From Amaranthus tricolor (lineage: Eukaryota > Streptophyta > Magnoliopsida > Caryophyllales > Amaranthaceae), in the NCBI RefSeq assembly GCF_026212465.1, contig NC_080061.1:19224002-19288001 (forward strand): DNA of 64,000 nt. The letters run 5' to 3'. The notes under the pieces were generated by a model that made no database searches, was not told the origin of the DNA, and saw nothing but the letters and a program-made list of their open reading frames with translations. Within the stretch, counting starts at the first letter, position 1. Each line of letters opens with the position of its first letter. Both the position numbers and the translations under genes were made by a program. Shown here one piece after another: positions 50,823 to 62,361 of the stretch.

Positions 50823-51049
50823 GGAAGAATGATGCACAGGTGGGAGATTAAAGAGGGGAGTTGGGATTGTTTTTATTTAAATTAAATTTATTTTTTTTAG
50901 GGTAGATATCACTTGTTTTACAGGTTACAAGTAAAATTGGATGCTATAGGAAAACATACCCCAAAGTTGGTATTACTCAGGGTTAATTGAAAGATCGTAT
51001 TATTGTAGGAAAATCAGTAAAAGTTTTTACTATTCACGGTAATTTTTCC

Positions 51050-52030
51050 TTAATTTTAATTATGTATCGCTCTTGCTACAATTGAAAGCATTCCAGATTG
51101 TGGTGGACTTGTGAGTAGTTCTCGGTGGTAGTTTGGTGTATTAGGAGGTAGTGACGGTGGCCGGCTTATTCTGGTGTTTGGGCGTGTGTTTTCAAGTTGT
51201 TGGTTGAGATTTTCAAGTGCAAAGATGTTGAATCCTAGATGAGTTTAGATTAGAGAAGAGTGAAACTGTCCAAGGGGTAATAGAGTGTAATTTTGTAGGT
51301 TGTCAACGCGGGTAACATATGGTCTCTTTTATGGAAGTGTGGTGGTCATCCATTTTCTTCCATTCTTCGTCTTCGTCAAAGTGGGCTTTCACAAGGGGAT
51401 GGTGATCAGGCAACCTCTTGGCCCGATTCCTTCTCGGTTGAGCTTGTGTGTACTTTGTTTACCACTTGAAGGTCTGATGGTGTTGACCATTCCTTTTGAC
51501 TTGCCTTGGGTCGAGCTGATTTAGTGGTTCACTTCTTCTGTCTAGACTCGGTGTCTCAGGGCCCTTTGCCTAGTTAGTTCTTGGTCGAGTTCGTGTGAAC
51601 CACTTTGAGCCCTTCCCCATTATGAGTTTTGGTGTTGAGGTTCGCCTCCACTTGTTAAGGGCGTCCCTCTTGGCTTGTGATGGATCGAGGTAGTGTTTTG
51701 TGGTTTATCCTCCGTGTTTGTTTCGGTGGCTTGGAGCTTTGAGGGTGCTGAGGTTGGTAGGTCGTTGAAGGTCTTTTGTTTTGCTCTAAGTGGTGTTAGC
51801 CCATTTGGTCATTTTGTTAGTTTTGGGCCTAGTTCTTATCTTAGTATTTGATAGGTCTCGGCTTGCGGCTTTGATAGGATGTTTTGACTATTAGGTCTTT
51901 GTGTTATCTTCGGGCATAGCCCTGGTGTTTTTAGTGGTGTTTTCTACTTTCAGGCATAGCCCTCACATCTTATGTTAGTCAATGTTTTTTTTTCCCACGA
52001 GTTTTTTTTATGATGGTAACTTCATATGAT
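51050..52030 (+). other. Possible LINE 3'-region remnant
   Basis: GT-rich sequence with the phrases TCGGGCATAGCCCT and TCAGGCATAGCCCT near 51910 and 51952, and a poly-T region near 51985. Such phrases near the end recall L1-type plant LINE 3' UTRs. No reverse-transcriptase motif is readable, so this is only a suggestion. Confidence 0.25.
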
Positions 52031-52153
52031 ATCCTTTTATTTTGAAAAATATATGTTGTGAAAAATAAATTAGCAAATTTGAACAACCAAAATAAGAGTA
52101 ATACAGTAAGGGTTTATTACTTATAATTACAATTAAAAGCAGTAATTAAATCA

Positions 52154-52916
52154 CTAATATCTATCTATGCATATACCACTGAGGCAGTCATCAGAAACAA
52201 GAGAAGCAGAAGAACTAGCACCCACATTAACATTAACATTAACATTATTATCTTTTAAACTGTTAGTATTAGGATAAGGATGATGCTCTTGGATTTGCTG
52301 AAGACGAAACGACACCGTTGAACCAAAGTAATCCTCTGAATCTGAACGGTCATCATGTTCAATCACCGCTCCATCATCATCATCACCAACTTCAGTAAGG
52401 GGTAGAAGGGGCATAGAGATGTGATTAGAGTGGGAATAAAACAACCCAGTTCCTGATTTCTTCTTCTTATCTTCCTTAAACATAAGATTGTACGCGATTA
52501 ATGTTCTTCTCCTCTTATTAAATGGGTTGTCTGATTTTCCTAATTCCTTTATATTTCTCACTTCTGCTATATTTGCAAACGATTTTGACTTTCCTGAGTA
52601 GAATTTCGATAATCCTCTCCTGTAATTCACATTGGATTTATCCAATTAAAATCAAGCAATTAATAAATCAATCTTAACTGTAAATAAATAGAAAATGAAT
52701 TTACTTAATAGGAAGAGTGTCTTCAAGAGAAGCCATTGAAGAAAGACTGCTCTGCACCTCATCAACATCATCATTGTCGGTAATATCATCATCATCATCA
52801 TCAGGTCGTCCAATGGAAGAGCTCTCAGAAGAAGCTGCTTCTTCTGATTCCTCTGATCTTAGAGTAGAATCCACCTCCTCCTTCCCGATTCCTCCCATGT
52901 CCATCACCAGTGACAT
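52154..52916 (-). CDS. OXIDATIVE STRESS 3 (OXS3)-like protein, 2 exons, 225 aa
   Basis: OXS3-family proteins are small acidic nuclear proteins linked to stress tolerance and chromatin or transcription responses. Exon 1 is 52916-52705 and exon 2 is 52619-52154 on the minus strand, with GT-AG ends (donor at 52704, acceptor CAG ending at 52620). They join in frame to 678 nt. The first ATG is at 52916. Exon 1 has a Ser/Glu/Asp-rich run with SSSIG and polyaspartate. The junction forms LPIKRGLSKFYSGKSKSF, the family hallmark, followed by NPFNKRRRTLI. The C-terminus has Asn-Val repeats and ends CIDRY. A second in-frame ATG three codons later could also be used. No break is visible, and the 5' leader carries telo-box-like CCCTAACCCTAA. 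Confidence 0.85.
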
Positions 52917-53110
52917 AATAAATAGAACCAAAAATCAACGAAAACGGTTGATCCGAAGAATCAAAGGTGAAAAGCAAAGAGAAAAAAAAAAAGAAAAAAA
53001 AAGAGGGATCTGACCTTAAAGCGAACCCTAACCCTAATATTAACCTTGACCTCGGCGACGGCGAAAGATGGTAGTCCTAATCTTAATCCTAATCCAAATC
53101 CTAGAAATGG
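52917..53110 (-). promoter_or_regulatory. 5' leader of the OXS3-like gene
   Basis: On the minus strand a leader with ATTAGGGTTAGGGTTCGC (telo-box-type repeat) near 53020-53037 and a C/T-rich run (CCTCTTTTTTTTTCTTTT) directly precedes the start codon. This is a usual plant leader. No TATA is assigned. Confidence 0.45.
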
Positions 53111-54160
53111 AGCATAGAGTGAAAGAATTACAAGTATTAAGATACACGTTCATATCCAGATTCCAGAGACAGATGGATTTTTTTTATTCTTCTTTCATCT
53201 CAAAAACATTTACTCTATGAACTACTTCTAATCAATCCTAATTCTACTTTAATAGATTTAATAAACATGGAAATTCATGAAATTAAGTAAAACTAAATAC
53301 GAACAAGAGAAGAGAGATTACTGATTACAAAAGGAGAAAAAAAATCAGAAGATTGAAGGAAGTAGTTCAACATATAAACCCCAATTAACACCAAGAGGCA
53401 GCAGTTATAATACTAAAACCGATGGAGATAAGATCATTTTTATTATTTATTTCTTTTAGTTTATTTTAATTTTCACATTTTTTTTGGAAGATTAATTTCC
53501 ACGTTTAAAAACTCACATATTTGTGCTATAATTTGCAAATTCAAAGGCCAAAAAAGTTTTAAGGGGGTGTTTGTAGATCCGTTCAAATGTGATCCAATTC
53601 GAAAATATGAACCGAAACTGAAAGTAAATCGACCTGAATTTTTTTTCCTTTTTTAGGTTTATCGAACCGACATTACCCGAATCGAAGTTGTATCTGAATC
53701 GGTTTACTACTGCAAAGGCGAAAATTGAACCCGAGCTACGAGTGACTTTTAAAAGCGACATATAACCGTTAATCGAGATTGCCCGAATCTAATAGTGATC
53801 GACTTGAGTCATATCCGACCCAAATCATGCTTGAAACCAAACTCGATCCGGCTAAAATCGACTTAACCCGAACGAATTTTGAATCAAACTATTGTAAACT
53901 TGAACCAATTTTTAACATAGAAGTATGATCGACTCATATTCAATCATCTTATTAGTTAATCTAATAAAGCGTTTGATATTTTAATAAATTAAATTTATAA
54001 ATACATGGTTCTTTTGTTTAAAGTTAATAATCAATGATCAATGTTTATTTAACTACTTTTAATCAAATTACATGAAAAATGATAGAACTATAATTTTATC
54101 TTACTGTTAAACAAGTAAAAGTAACAATGTAAATAATCACTAATTGATTTGCATTTTAAC
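53111..54160. other. AT-rich intergenic, no gene seen
   Basis: It holds the upstream region of the OXS3-like gene. From 53570 to 53890 phrases such as CGAACC and AATCG recur, possibly a degenerate repeat. Nothing else is supported. Confidence 0.45.
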
Positions 54161-54161
54161 T

Positions 54162-54395
54162 ATTTGGTGCGCCAAGTTTCGTGCAAAACAAACCAAGTTT
54201 GAGCTACTTTATGCGCGAAGGTGCTAAAAACCCTTAAAATCGCAACTTAGCACGTAATTTCAAGCATATGACTTTGATTTTCAATTCTAACCATTTCAAC
54301 ACAATAATATACCAAATAGTGTTATGTGCCAAGTTTCGTGCAAAACAAACCAAGTTTGAGCTACTTTATGCGCAAAAGTGCCAAAAACGCTTAAA
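54162..54395. repeat. 170-bp satellite, block D (about 1.4 monomers)
   Basis: Two partial monomers in block A orientation with GTGCAAAACAAACCAAGTTT twice (about 54182 and 54340), GCAACTTAGCACGTAATTTC and CATATGACTTTG. The second unit stops in mid-monomer at 54395. It lies about 400 bp beyond the C48-like end of the CACTA. Confidence 0.88.
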
Positions 54396-54815
54396 TGAAA
54401 CGTATTTCGAATAGTGTTGTGTACCTTTACTACTTTCCATTTCGGATATGTGGCTCTCGATATAGATCCCATTTCTCCATGCACTTTTTTCATTGTGCTG
54501 AAACGCATGGGAAAAGTATAATTATTTATATATCAATGCATGTAATAATATTAATGTAATACTATTTTTATATATATAACACTTAAATGAAATTGGTAAA
54601 ATTCATAAAATTATGTATTCAACAAGGCTTTGAATTTTGTGTTGCGAGGCGGGCTTTGAGCTTTATGTAATGAGTTGAAGACGTGCACAGTATTCGTCAA
54701 AGGACATATGACCAAAAGTATCCAATGCAAATTACAAACGCAAATTTAAAATCAACAAATTAGAGAATATGTGAACTTAAAAATCAAAAGATAAGTTCAA
54801 TTTCGAAACTAAAAA

Positions 54816-55400
54816 TTACTCTTCCACATATGGAGCCAGAATGAACGTGTGTTTAGATGCAAGCGAATCATTCAAAGCAGTCTCAATGTACGCTTTAATG
54901 TCATCTGAATCATTTACGCTTGTAGTACCCGAAATCGATTCAGGAGAAAACCATCCAATTCTTATTGGAGGTTCGTAAGAATTTAGCTCCTCGTAAGCCG
55001 CACTAAACACACGAATAAGAAAATTTTGTCAGTAATTCGGTTATTAAAACAATTAAACAATAACGCTTAAATTGTAAGATAGTGAACATCACCTCATGTA
55101 GACATGGATAAGAGCTACATTCAACATGTCTTCTCTCAAAAATTTCCCAATGTTACTAGGACCAATAATTACAAAAGAGCTTTCAACAAAACAGAATTGT
55201 TCCTTCTGCAAGGGTAGAACGATTGGGTCCTCCTTATGCATGTGAGATGCACATGTGTGCAGCCATTTGCAATCTTGAGAGAGATCTTATAGCTCCGCAT
55301 CAGTAAAAAATGGAGTGATTTCCACCGACTTTGAACCAGTCGACACCTTTGATGAGGAACCGATCTCTCTCTTAGAGCCCTTTAGACTCTTTTGCTATTT
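54816..55400 (-). pseudogene. C48 (Ulp1-like) peptidase remnant of the CACTA
   Basis: On the minus strand 55380-55090 reads SIGPSNIGKFLREDML-like text (FVIIGPSNIGKFLREDMLNV) and ALIHVYMR. After an intron (about 55085-55010) the 55010-54816 frame has EPPIRIGWFSPESISGTTS and AYIETALND...ILAPYVEE. These match the part of transposon-borne Ulp1-type proteases just before the catalytic HW motif. The His, Asp and Cys region itself is absent; a stop follows YVEE. A stop also occurs near 55290. Confidence 0.55.
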
Positions 55401-55743
55401 CAATTTATACAATTAAATTAGTGTAAACATGCAATTAAAATAATAATAATAAATACGGATATTTCATGATATACCACTGAGTTTCTTCGAAATTCACCAT
55501 ATACCACACGAAATGTTTTAATTCACCATATACCATTGAGTTTACGTCCGTTAGCACAGAATACCATTAATGAAAACTGCCGTCAGTGTGCCGTTTGTGG
55601 TAAATTACCAGTATGCCCTTACGTATTCAACTGGCGCCATTGTTAGGCTTGACTTCCCCAAACACAACGTATTTCTTCAAAAAATTGATCCTCCATCTTT
55701 CTTCTTCTCCATTCAATCCCACGGTGAGTTGCCTGAGTCCTTG

Positions 55744-56307
55744 TCAGATCTCATTAATCTGAAAATCGAGCAAATCCTCCATCTTGGAATTCTTCAGCGC
55801 AACTAAGCAAACCATACAACTCTTTTCCTCAACCAAAAACTTTCTCTCAGTCGTATAATCAAACACCTTAAGTGCATCATGGAATTGCTTATTATCAGCA
55901 TAAACCCTCATCAAAAGGTCATAAAATTTTGCCACAGTTGTGGGTTTATAACCAAATTGTTCCAAAACAGACGCCATAACTGAAGGTGGGCATTTGAGAT
56001 TTTGATCAACAGTCATATATTTCACTACGTTTTTGGTAGCTACAAATTTTTTAACTTCTAACAATCTAAAAATAAGGGTAATGTGGGCATGAAGATCGGG
56101 TATTTGAGCAAATGGAGATTGTGAATTTCGTAGAAAATCGAAAAAATACAAGCAAGAATTGACGGGAATTAGTGGATCCGAAAGCACCATATTGGTTATT
56201 TTTGGATTCAGATTGCGAAGGGGAGGTGCTTTCAGGAAGCCATTAAAGCTTGAGAATATTAAACATTTGGAAATATTCTCTGTCTTTACCAAATATTTTA
56301 GCTTCAT
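55744..56307 (-). pseudogene. Captured pentatricopeptide (PPR) protein N-terminal fragment
   Basis: An open frame of 187 codons with ATG at 56307. It begins MKLKYLVKTENISK and contains NSCLYFFDFLRNSQSPFAQI and HAHITLIFRLL, then FYDLLMRVYADNKQFHDALK and VFDYTTERKFLVEEKSCMVC. This is the start of a plant P-class PPR protein up to its first repeats; such proteins act on organelle RNA. It ends soon after LVALKNS with a TGA at 55744. A full gene would have ten or more repeats. The upstream UTR-like stretch may have been captured too. Confidence 0.7.
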
Positions 56308-56599
56308 TTTGAGTTAGATTTTTGATTTTTTTCTTTGTTTTGTTTGATCAGGTTGAAAATTGTTCTAGGCTACAGACATGATACAGCTATTGTTTCTGTA
56401 ATTACATAGAGTATAGACTTCCATTCATAAATTTTTATTGGGTCTTTTAGTTCTTTTTACTCTGCAAGATTGTATTGAATTTGGGTGTCAAGATAATCTG
56501 CAAAATTGTATTGATTTTGGGTTTCAAGAATAGGGTTTTAGAGGTTATTGTTGGTGCTGTTAGTTTGGTTGTAGTGTGTGTGTGTGTGTTTGATTGGGG

Positions 56600-57160
56600 T
56601 GGATAGAAATGGCGGATGTCTGACCGTTGCAGCAAAAGCCTGAGAATACTACCGATGCTAGGGCTGAATTTGAGCTTGGACTAGAGCAGCTTATGTATGG
56701 TCATTTGGATGATTGTATGCCGTTCACCTCGTGTAGTTCAGCTCGTAATATGGAGGACAAAGATGATGAGGGTAATCAGCTTATGCGTAGGAGGCGAAGG
56801 TCTGATCTCGAAGGGGATGATCTGGCTGAGTCTTCTGTTGCTAGGAGACGACAATCGAGGATTTTAAGTCGTTGGGCAGCTAGACAAGCCCAAGAAATGA
56901 TTACCACCATGGAGAGGAGAAACTGAGAGTCTGAATTGATGGCTCTTGCAGGTTTACATCCTGTTTCCATGCTTGATTATTATTTTCTTAGGGAATCTCA
57001 GTCCCCTTCTTTGCGTAGGCAAGGGACTGTCGAAAGGCCAAGCTCTAGGGCTTCTTCTATTTTCCAAATGTGGAGAGAATTGGAGGATGAACATGCGTTA
57101 AACCGTGCTAGAGAGCGGGTTAGGGAAAGACTGAGGCATGAGAGGAGTGTTGATAGCAAT
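56600..57160 (+). pseudogene. Captured N-terminal fragment of a large RING-finger E3 ligase type gene
   Basis: The frame has ARAEFELGLEQLMYGHLDDC, RRRRSDLEGDDLAESSVARR, ILSRWAARQAQEMITTMERR, an in-frame TGA at about 56924, then MALAGLHPVSMLDYYFLRES and SSIFQMWRELEDEH ... RERVRERLRHERS. In plants this text is the N-terminal part of a family of long RING/U-box superfamily proteins; the RING domain itself is far downstream and not present. No suitable ATG opens the frame. After SVDSNT the sequence switches to LRR text. Confidence 0.65.
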
Positions 57161-57382
57161 ACTGATGTCTGCTTATCAGGAAACATACCAGAAGAACTTA
57201 GCAACTTTATTGAAATTCAAGTCTTGTTGGATTTGAGCAGCAACAATATTTCTGGTCCAATCCCACAAGATCTTGTCAAACTGATAAACATGGAAACCCT
57301 CAATCTTTCACATAACCATCTTTCGGGGAAGGTCTCATCGTCATTCTCAAATATGGTATTTGACACAAATAAAAAAAAGTAA
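57160..57382 (+). pseudogene. Captured LRR fragment (receptor-kinase type), fused in frame to the RING piece
   Basis: In the same frame as the RING fragment, LSGNIPEELSNFIEIQVLLD is followed by LSSNNISGPIPQDLVKLINM and ETLNLSHNHLSGKVSSSFSN. These are 2-3 plant-type leucine-rich repeats (LxxLxLSxNxLSGxIP), as in extracellular domains of LRR receptor kinases. The frame ends at 57382 at the edge of the right TIR. The fusion to the RING text was created within the element. Confidence 0.75.
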
Positions 57383-57553
57383 ATGGTATATGGTGAATTA
57401 TTAATTTACCACAAACGGCACACTGACGGCAATTGTCATTAATGGTATTCTGTGTTAACGGACGTAAACTCAATGGTATATGGTGAATTAAAACATTTCG
57501 TGTGGTATATGGTGAATTTCGAAGAAACTCAGTGGTATATCATGAAATATCTG

Positions 57554-59645
57554 AAATAAATAAGATACAAATGATTATTACCTTGGTAGTGAACCGGACC
57601 CAAGCATATAGCCATGTGACGAAACTACCTAGCGCGTCTGATAGTTTCTCAAGGCTCCATTCTGGCATTGGAACCGAGAGTGAGAAATCTTCAAACCCCC
57701 CTTTACAATAGTTTTTACGGTCACATTAATGTGGCCACCTGTAACAGGCATGGAATGCACTGTTTGGCCCTCTTTGGTTGGCTATTCCACACCATATCCA
57801 ACCTCAGTTAAGTCGCCACCACTAGCAACACCTAACTGAGGCAGCAAAAAAGAACAAGGAGCCACCTCTTGAAAATTGTGTCGCTTAGTATTATTAGCAT
57901 CATAATAAAATATTAAAACACGTTGCAATTTAAATTAATAAGTGCTTATATATTTAAAAACTATGTACCTTTATCACTGACTTGGGTGTTGGCTCCGGAT
58001 TTTGAGCAACGGAGTTCATGGTCTCCAGTGTAGGATTTTGTGCTTCGGGGGTAATAATGGGCTGGAGTGGTACGGGGGTAATGGGCTCGGGTGTTGGCTC
58101 GGCCGAAGCCTTAGGATCCCCATATTAACTTTGCTGATCGTCGACAATCAGATATGCCAAGTCTACAGTGGGTGCTCCCATCTTCTGCAACACGAATGCC
58201 GCTTTGGCGAGAACGTCGTTCGTCACTTGTGCTCTGAGGGTCGCTACTTCATCAGGTGGCATCATTCTGGATTAAGTAGCAACACACTCTTTGCCGAATG
58301 ATTTCTTTAACCCCACGCGGACGCTTCCTTTTCCGACTACTTGCCCTCTATGGTCTTTCTCTAAGACCATATGCAATGCATCAACATTGCCTCTTCAGAT
58401 GAACTCCCCCGTAGCTTCTTTTTCCTTCCAGCCCATCTATTCAAATAAAAAGTGACATATATAACAATCAGTTTAAGTAAATCAAAGCCAAAAAATAAAA
58501 AACAAATCAAGAATATACTTAATAATTTCAAAACTCACTACAGCATCAGCAACCTTCTTCTTTCCCGGATCAGTAATGGTAAATTTACCACTTGCATCTC
58601 GGGAATGAAGTCCGCAGTACCAATCACGCACTCGATCTCCAGCAGGAGTATTCACGGATACGGAGGTAGCCGTAGATGAGGTCGTGGCCGGACTCTGACC
58701 CAAAAACGTACGATGAGTATCCACCCACTTTTTTCGGTCCTCATCGTACGTTTTTGGGCCCAAACAATGGTAAAACTTCCTTTTACTTGCTGATTCAGAA
58801 GCTTTACCACGCTTTTCCTAATTAATCAATAGAAATCAAATGTCATATATTAGTTTAATGATTGAATCAAAAGAAGTAAATTTAAATTAAAAGCTATAAT
58901 ATAATATGGAATACTTACAACTTCGATGGGAGTTTTTCTTTTGGCAACAAACGTCTATGCATTCATCGATATGTGACCTCATATTTCATAAGGCATCTTT
59001 GAAGGTGCTTGGTCTCCACCTTCGTTTCCCGTGTTCACCTTCTTGGTCTTACGGGCACGCTTCTTGGTGATCCAACCAGTTACTAGCTTGGATTTGAAAT
59101 CTCTAAATCTTTCAGCAACAACTGAAAGAAAAGCATTCTTCTTCTCCTCATTGTTCTCGATGTGAAAAAGATTCTACAAAAGAAAAATTATATTTATTAG
59201 TGTCAATTAAATTAATTTTAAAATGAAACTAAATGAATAAAAATAGTAAAGTTGCTTACCACGACATCCCATAAAGAGTTCTTCAAACACTCTCGAACCT
59301 CGTTCCATGTGTACAATATGGAAATCTTGCAGATACATAGGCCCACTTGTTTTCCATATTGCCTATGCCATTTGCCACAGGGTTGACCTCATGCATTGTA
59401 TTCCAAGTGCATAGGTTTTGTGACTTTGAGGTTTTTTGTAGGACCTCACCCTTTCCTTTCTTAGAACCAACGCTAATAGTGGTAGTGGGAGCATCCGTTG
59501 GTGGGACGTCTTCAGTGTCATAATCATTGTTAAATGGTGGAGCGTCTTCAGCCATATGCTCATATCTAACACTTTGGTCGTCTTCAGTGTCATAACTATA
59601 ATGCTCATTATCCGAAGTCTCAATCTCGGGGACAATTTCATCTCT
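57554..59645 (-). pseudogene. CACTA second ORF (Transposase_24-type), multi-exon remnant
   Basis: Readable minus-strand parts in order: an acidic start with VPPTDAPTTTISVGSKKGKG and CTWNTMHEVN (59555-59360); FRDFKSKLVTGWITKKRARK and KMPYEIWGHIS (59160-58950); YDEDRKKWVDTHRTFLGQSP and DWYCGLHSRDASGKF (58760-58540). MMPPDEVATLRAQVTNDVLA and FVLQKMGAPTVD (58265-58130), with a stop near 58125, come last. This order is typical of the plant Ptta/En/Spm second gene. Introns lie between. Further decayed exons reach the Pack-MULE at 57553. Confidence 0.7.
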
Positions 59646-59689
59646 GAAAAAGATGTATTGTAGATAAGTACCTGAATGAGTATGAATAG

Positions 59690-60385
59690 AAATATATTAG
59701 AACGTAGGAACGTAGTTTCAATTCTACCATTTCAACACAATAATATATACCATATAGTGTTGTGTGCCAAGTTTCATGCAAAACAAACCATGTTTGAGCT
59801 ACTTTATGCACGAAAGTGCCAAAAACGCTTAAAAACCTTCAAATCGCAACTTAGCACGTAATATCAAGCATAGCACTATTGTTTTTGATTCTAAACATTT
59901 CAACACAATAATATATATCAAATAGTGTTGTGTGCCAAGTTACATACAAAACAAACCAAGTTTGAAATACTTTATCCGAGAAAGTGCCAAAAACACTTAA
60001 AAAATCTTAAAATCGCAACTTAGCACGTAATATCAAACATAGGACTATTGTTTTCGATTCTAACCATTTCAACACAATAATATATACCAAATAGTGATGT
60101 GTGCCAAGTTTCATTCGAAACAAACCAAGTTTGAGCTACTTTATGCGCGAAAGTGCTAGAAACGCTTAAAAAACCTTAAAATCGCAACTTAGCGCATAAT
60201 ATGAAGCATAGGACTATTGTTTTTGATTCTAACCATTTCAACTCAATAATATGTTCCAAATAGTGTTGTGTGGCAAGTTTCGTGCAAAACAAACCAAGTT
60301 TCAGCTACTTTATGCGAGAAAGTGCTAAAAACGCTTAAAAAACCTTAAAATCGCAACTTAGCACGTAATATCAAGCATATGCCAA
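59690..60385. repeat. 170-bp satellite, block E (about 4 monomers) inside the CACTA
   Basis: Landmark ATCAAGCATAG(C/G)ACTATTG or variants near 59862, 60031, 60200 and 60369 give an exact 169-bp period. GCAACTTAGCACGTAATATC replaces the GTAATTTC seen in block A, a local variant. It sits between the TNP2 and the second ORF of the CACTA, where an intron or spacer would be. Confidence 0.92.
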
Positions 60386-60594
60386 AAAAGCATAAATAAT
60401 TTATACCTTGTGACTCACTTAATTCAAATGTATTCCTTCCGTGTGATCTACACGCATATAACCAACGTCTACATCATCTTCATCTACTTATTTTGGATTG
60501 ATAAAGGGCGGGGAGTCTTCAAAAGCATTATATTCTTCCTCATCCTCAACATCACCTATACCAAGGATACTTATTTTTCCGGTACAACAATAGA

Positions 60595-62361
60595 CTATTT
60601 TTTTAGACGGGTTACAATGTAGAATACTTGGTTGGCTTTTGTGGCTAGTATGAATGACTCCTCACTATCACGCAAACGAGCTAAGTCTACAAGAGTGAAT
60701 CCACAAGGATCGTCATTTTTTATGCATCGTCGATTATTATCTTCCCACTTGCATTTGAAAAGACCAATAGTGAAAGCAGAGTAGTTAAGCTCCCATATTT
60801 TATGTACCCGCCCGTAGTATACCAATTTAGCATCAACCGGAGATTGATCCTTGGCACTCGCGTAAAATGTAGATGACGCCAAAATAGAAACCCCACTCTT
60901 CTGCAGATAAGATGATTTCTTATCTTGACCCTCAGCCCAAAATGTGAAGCCATTGACATCGTAACCCTTATATTTGTTGACATCATCACTGGGACAAAAA
61001 GCTAACCACTTAACAATTTTAGATACACCTTTGAGTTCTTCACATATTACTCGATTATGAAACCAATCAATAAACATCTTGTTATGAAACTGCATCAATC
61101 CCCTATCCCCTTTAGAAGGATATTTTGCGTGCAATATATCTAAATGCTCATTCAAAAAGGATGGACTTCAGGAATATGATGCAACACATACAAATGTGCT
61201 TGTAGAAGACTGTCTCGAGGAGGTATGATCGATTTGGAGCCAATTGTTCCTTTTCCCTCAAGGCTTCCTTCATGTCGAGAGGTGGGAAGTCTAATAGGCT
61301 TTGCCATGGCCAAATACTTGGCTATAAAGTTACTAATCTCATCGCTCACAGTGCCTCGAATCATACTCCCCTCGGGTTGTGCTGGATTCCTCACCTTGTT
61401 TTGTAAAACACCCATGTGTCTTTCAAAAGGATAACACCACATTAAAAAAACTGGACCCAAAAGCTTGATTTCACGAACGAGATGGACAATAAGATGAACT
61501 ATTATGTCAAAGAAAGAAGGTGTAAAATACATCTCAAACGTGCATAAAGTTACAATCACGTCGACTTGAAGAGCATCAAGTTTAAAGGGTTCAAGAACTT
61601 TACTACATATTGTATTGAAGAACAAACATAGCTCAGAAATAGCATATCTCACATGTTTTGGCAATATTCTACGGATTGCAATTGGTAAGAACACTTGCAT
61701 CATTACATGGCAATCGTGAGATTTCATGCCTCCCAACTTCAACTCACCATTTAGGGTCACAAATCTCTTCATATTGGATGAGTACCCAGACGGAACCTTA
61801 ATGCCATACAAAAACTCACAAAATGCTCGTTTCTCTGCTTTGGACAATGTGTAGCAAGCTGGAGGCAAATAAACTTTGTCATTACTCATCTTCTTCTTAC
61901 CGCCCTTTCCCTTGTTACTGCCACCAACTTCATCCGCTCTATTTCTTTTCTTACTCACCTTAACCTGTGCCCACAACTCCGAACGAATACCCTTACATTC
62001 AAAGTAATCTCGCACGACCTTAACATCCTTTGTCTTACTCGGAATGTTCATGAGAGTCCCGAGTATAGCATCGCATACATTTTTCTCTATATGTATAACG
62101 TCAAGACAATGCCTAACCTGTAGATCTCTCCAATATGGAAGCTTCCAAAAGATTGATTCTTTTTTCCATAATCGGTCTTCACCCTTCCACTTGCTCTATT
62201 TTACCAAATACAGTCTCAACTCTCTTAACCTGTTCATAAACCTCATAACCGGTCAACGGTCGACGAGCTATATGGTCCTCAACCTCCCCGTTGAACATCT
62301 TCTTCTTTTTACGATATTGGTGATCTCGTGGGAGGAACTTTTGATGGTGCGTGAATACGTG
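60595..62361 (-). pseudogene. CACTA TNP2 transposase, C-terminal half (DUF4218 and DUF4216)
   Basis: The frame near 62394-62179 has FLPRDHQYRKKKKMFNGEVE. After a shift, FWKLPYWRDLQVRHCLDVIH and EKNVCDAILGTLMN are readable (62160-62045). The 62051-61152 frame carries SHDCHVMMQVFLPIAIR, LFFNTICSKVL and PFERHMGVL, the DUF4218 region. A T-run frameshift at about 61157 leads to the 61155-60595 frame with DUF4216 features (GYDVNGFTFWAE, YYGRVHKIWELNYS, FKCKWEDNN, FTLVDLARL). In the family these form one large transposase. The N-terminal zinc finger and most of the catalytic region are missing because of the LTR at 62362. Confidence 0.85.

Larger units (their letters stand above)
55456..57553. mobile_element. 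Pack-MULE-like element carrying PPR, RING and LRR fragments
   Basis: The ends 55456-55609 and 57402-57553 are inverted copies over about 150 bp (C(G/A)GATATTTCATG at the tips, TTTCTTCGAAATTCACC, GCCGTCAGTGTGCCGTTTG inside). The flanks TAATAAATA (55447-55455) and AAATAAATA (57554-57562) match at 8 of 9 bases, consistent with a Mutator-type 9-bp duplication but weak in AT-rich DNA. No transposase is inside. It interrupts the CACTA between its second ORF and the C48 part. Confidence 0.72.
54816..62361 (-). mobile_element. Minus-strand CACTA (En/Spm) transposon, decayed, with nested insertions
   Basis: From high to low coordinates the order is TNP2 transposase C-terminal half (62361-60595), a satellite block (60380-59700), a Transposase_24-type second ORF (59645-57554), a Pack-MULE-like insertion (57553-55456) and a C48/Ulp1-like ORF (55400-54816). 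Its 5' end is cut by an LTR at 62362, and no CACTA terminus is seen at the low end. All frames are damaged. Confidence 0.75.

Noticed and set aside
51300..51524. 74-residue hydrophobic frame
   Set aside because: No recognisable domain and no start context; lies in probable LINE-like remnant.
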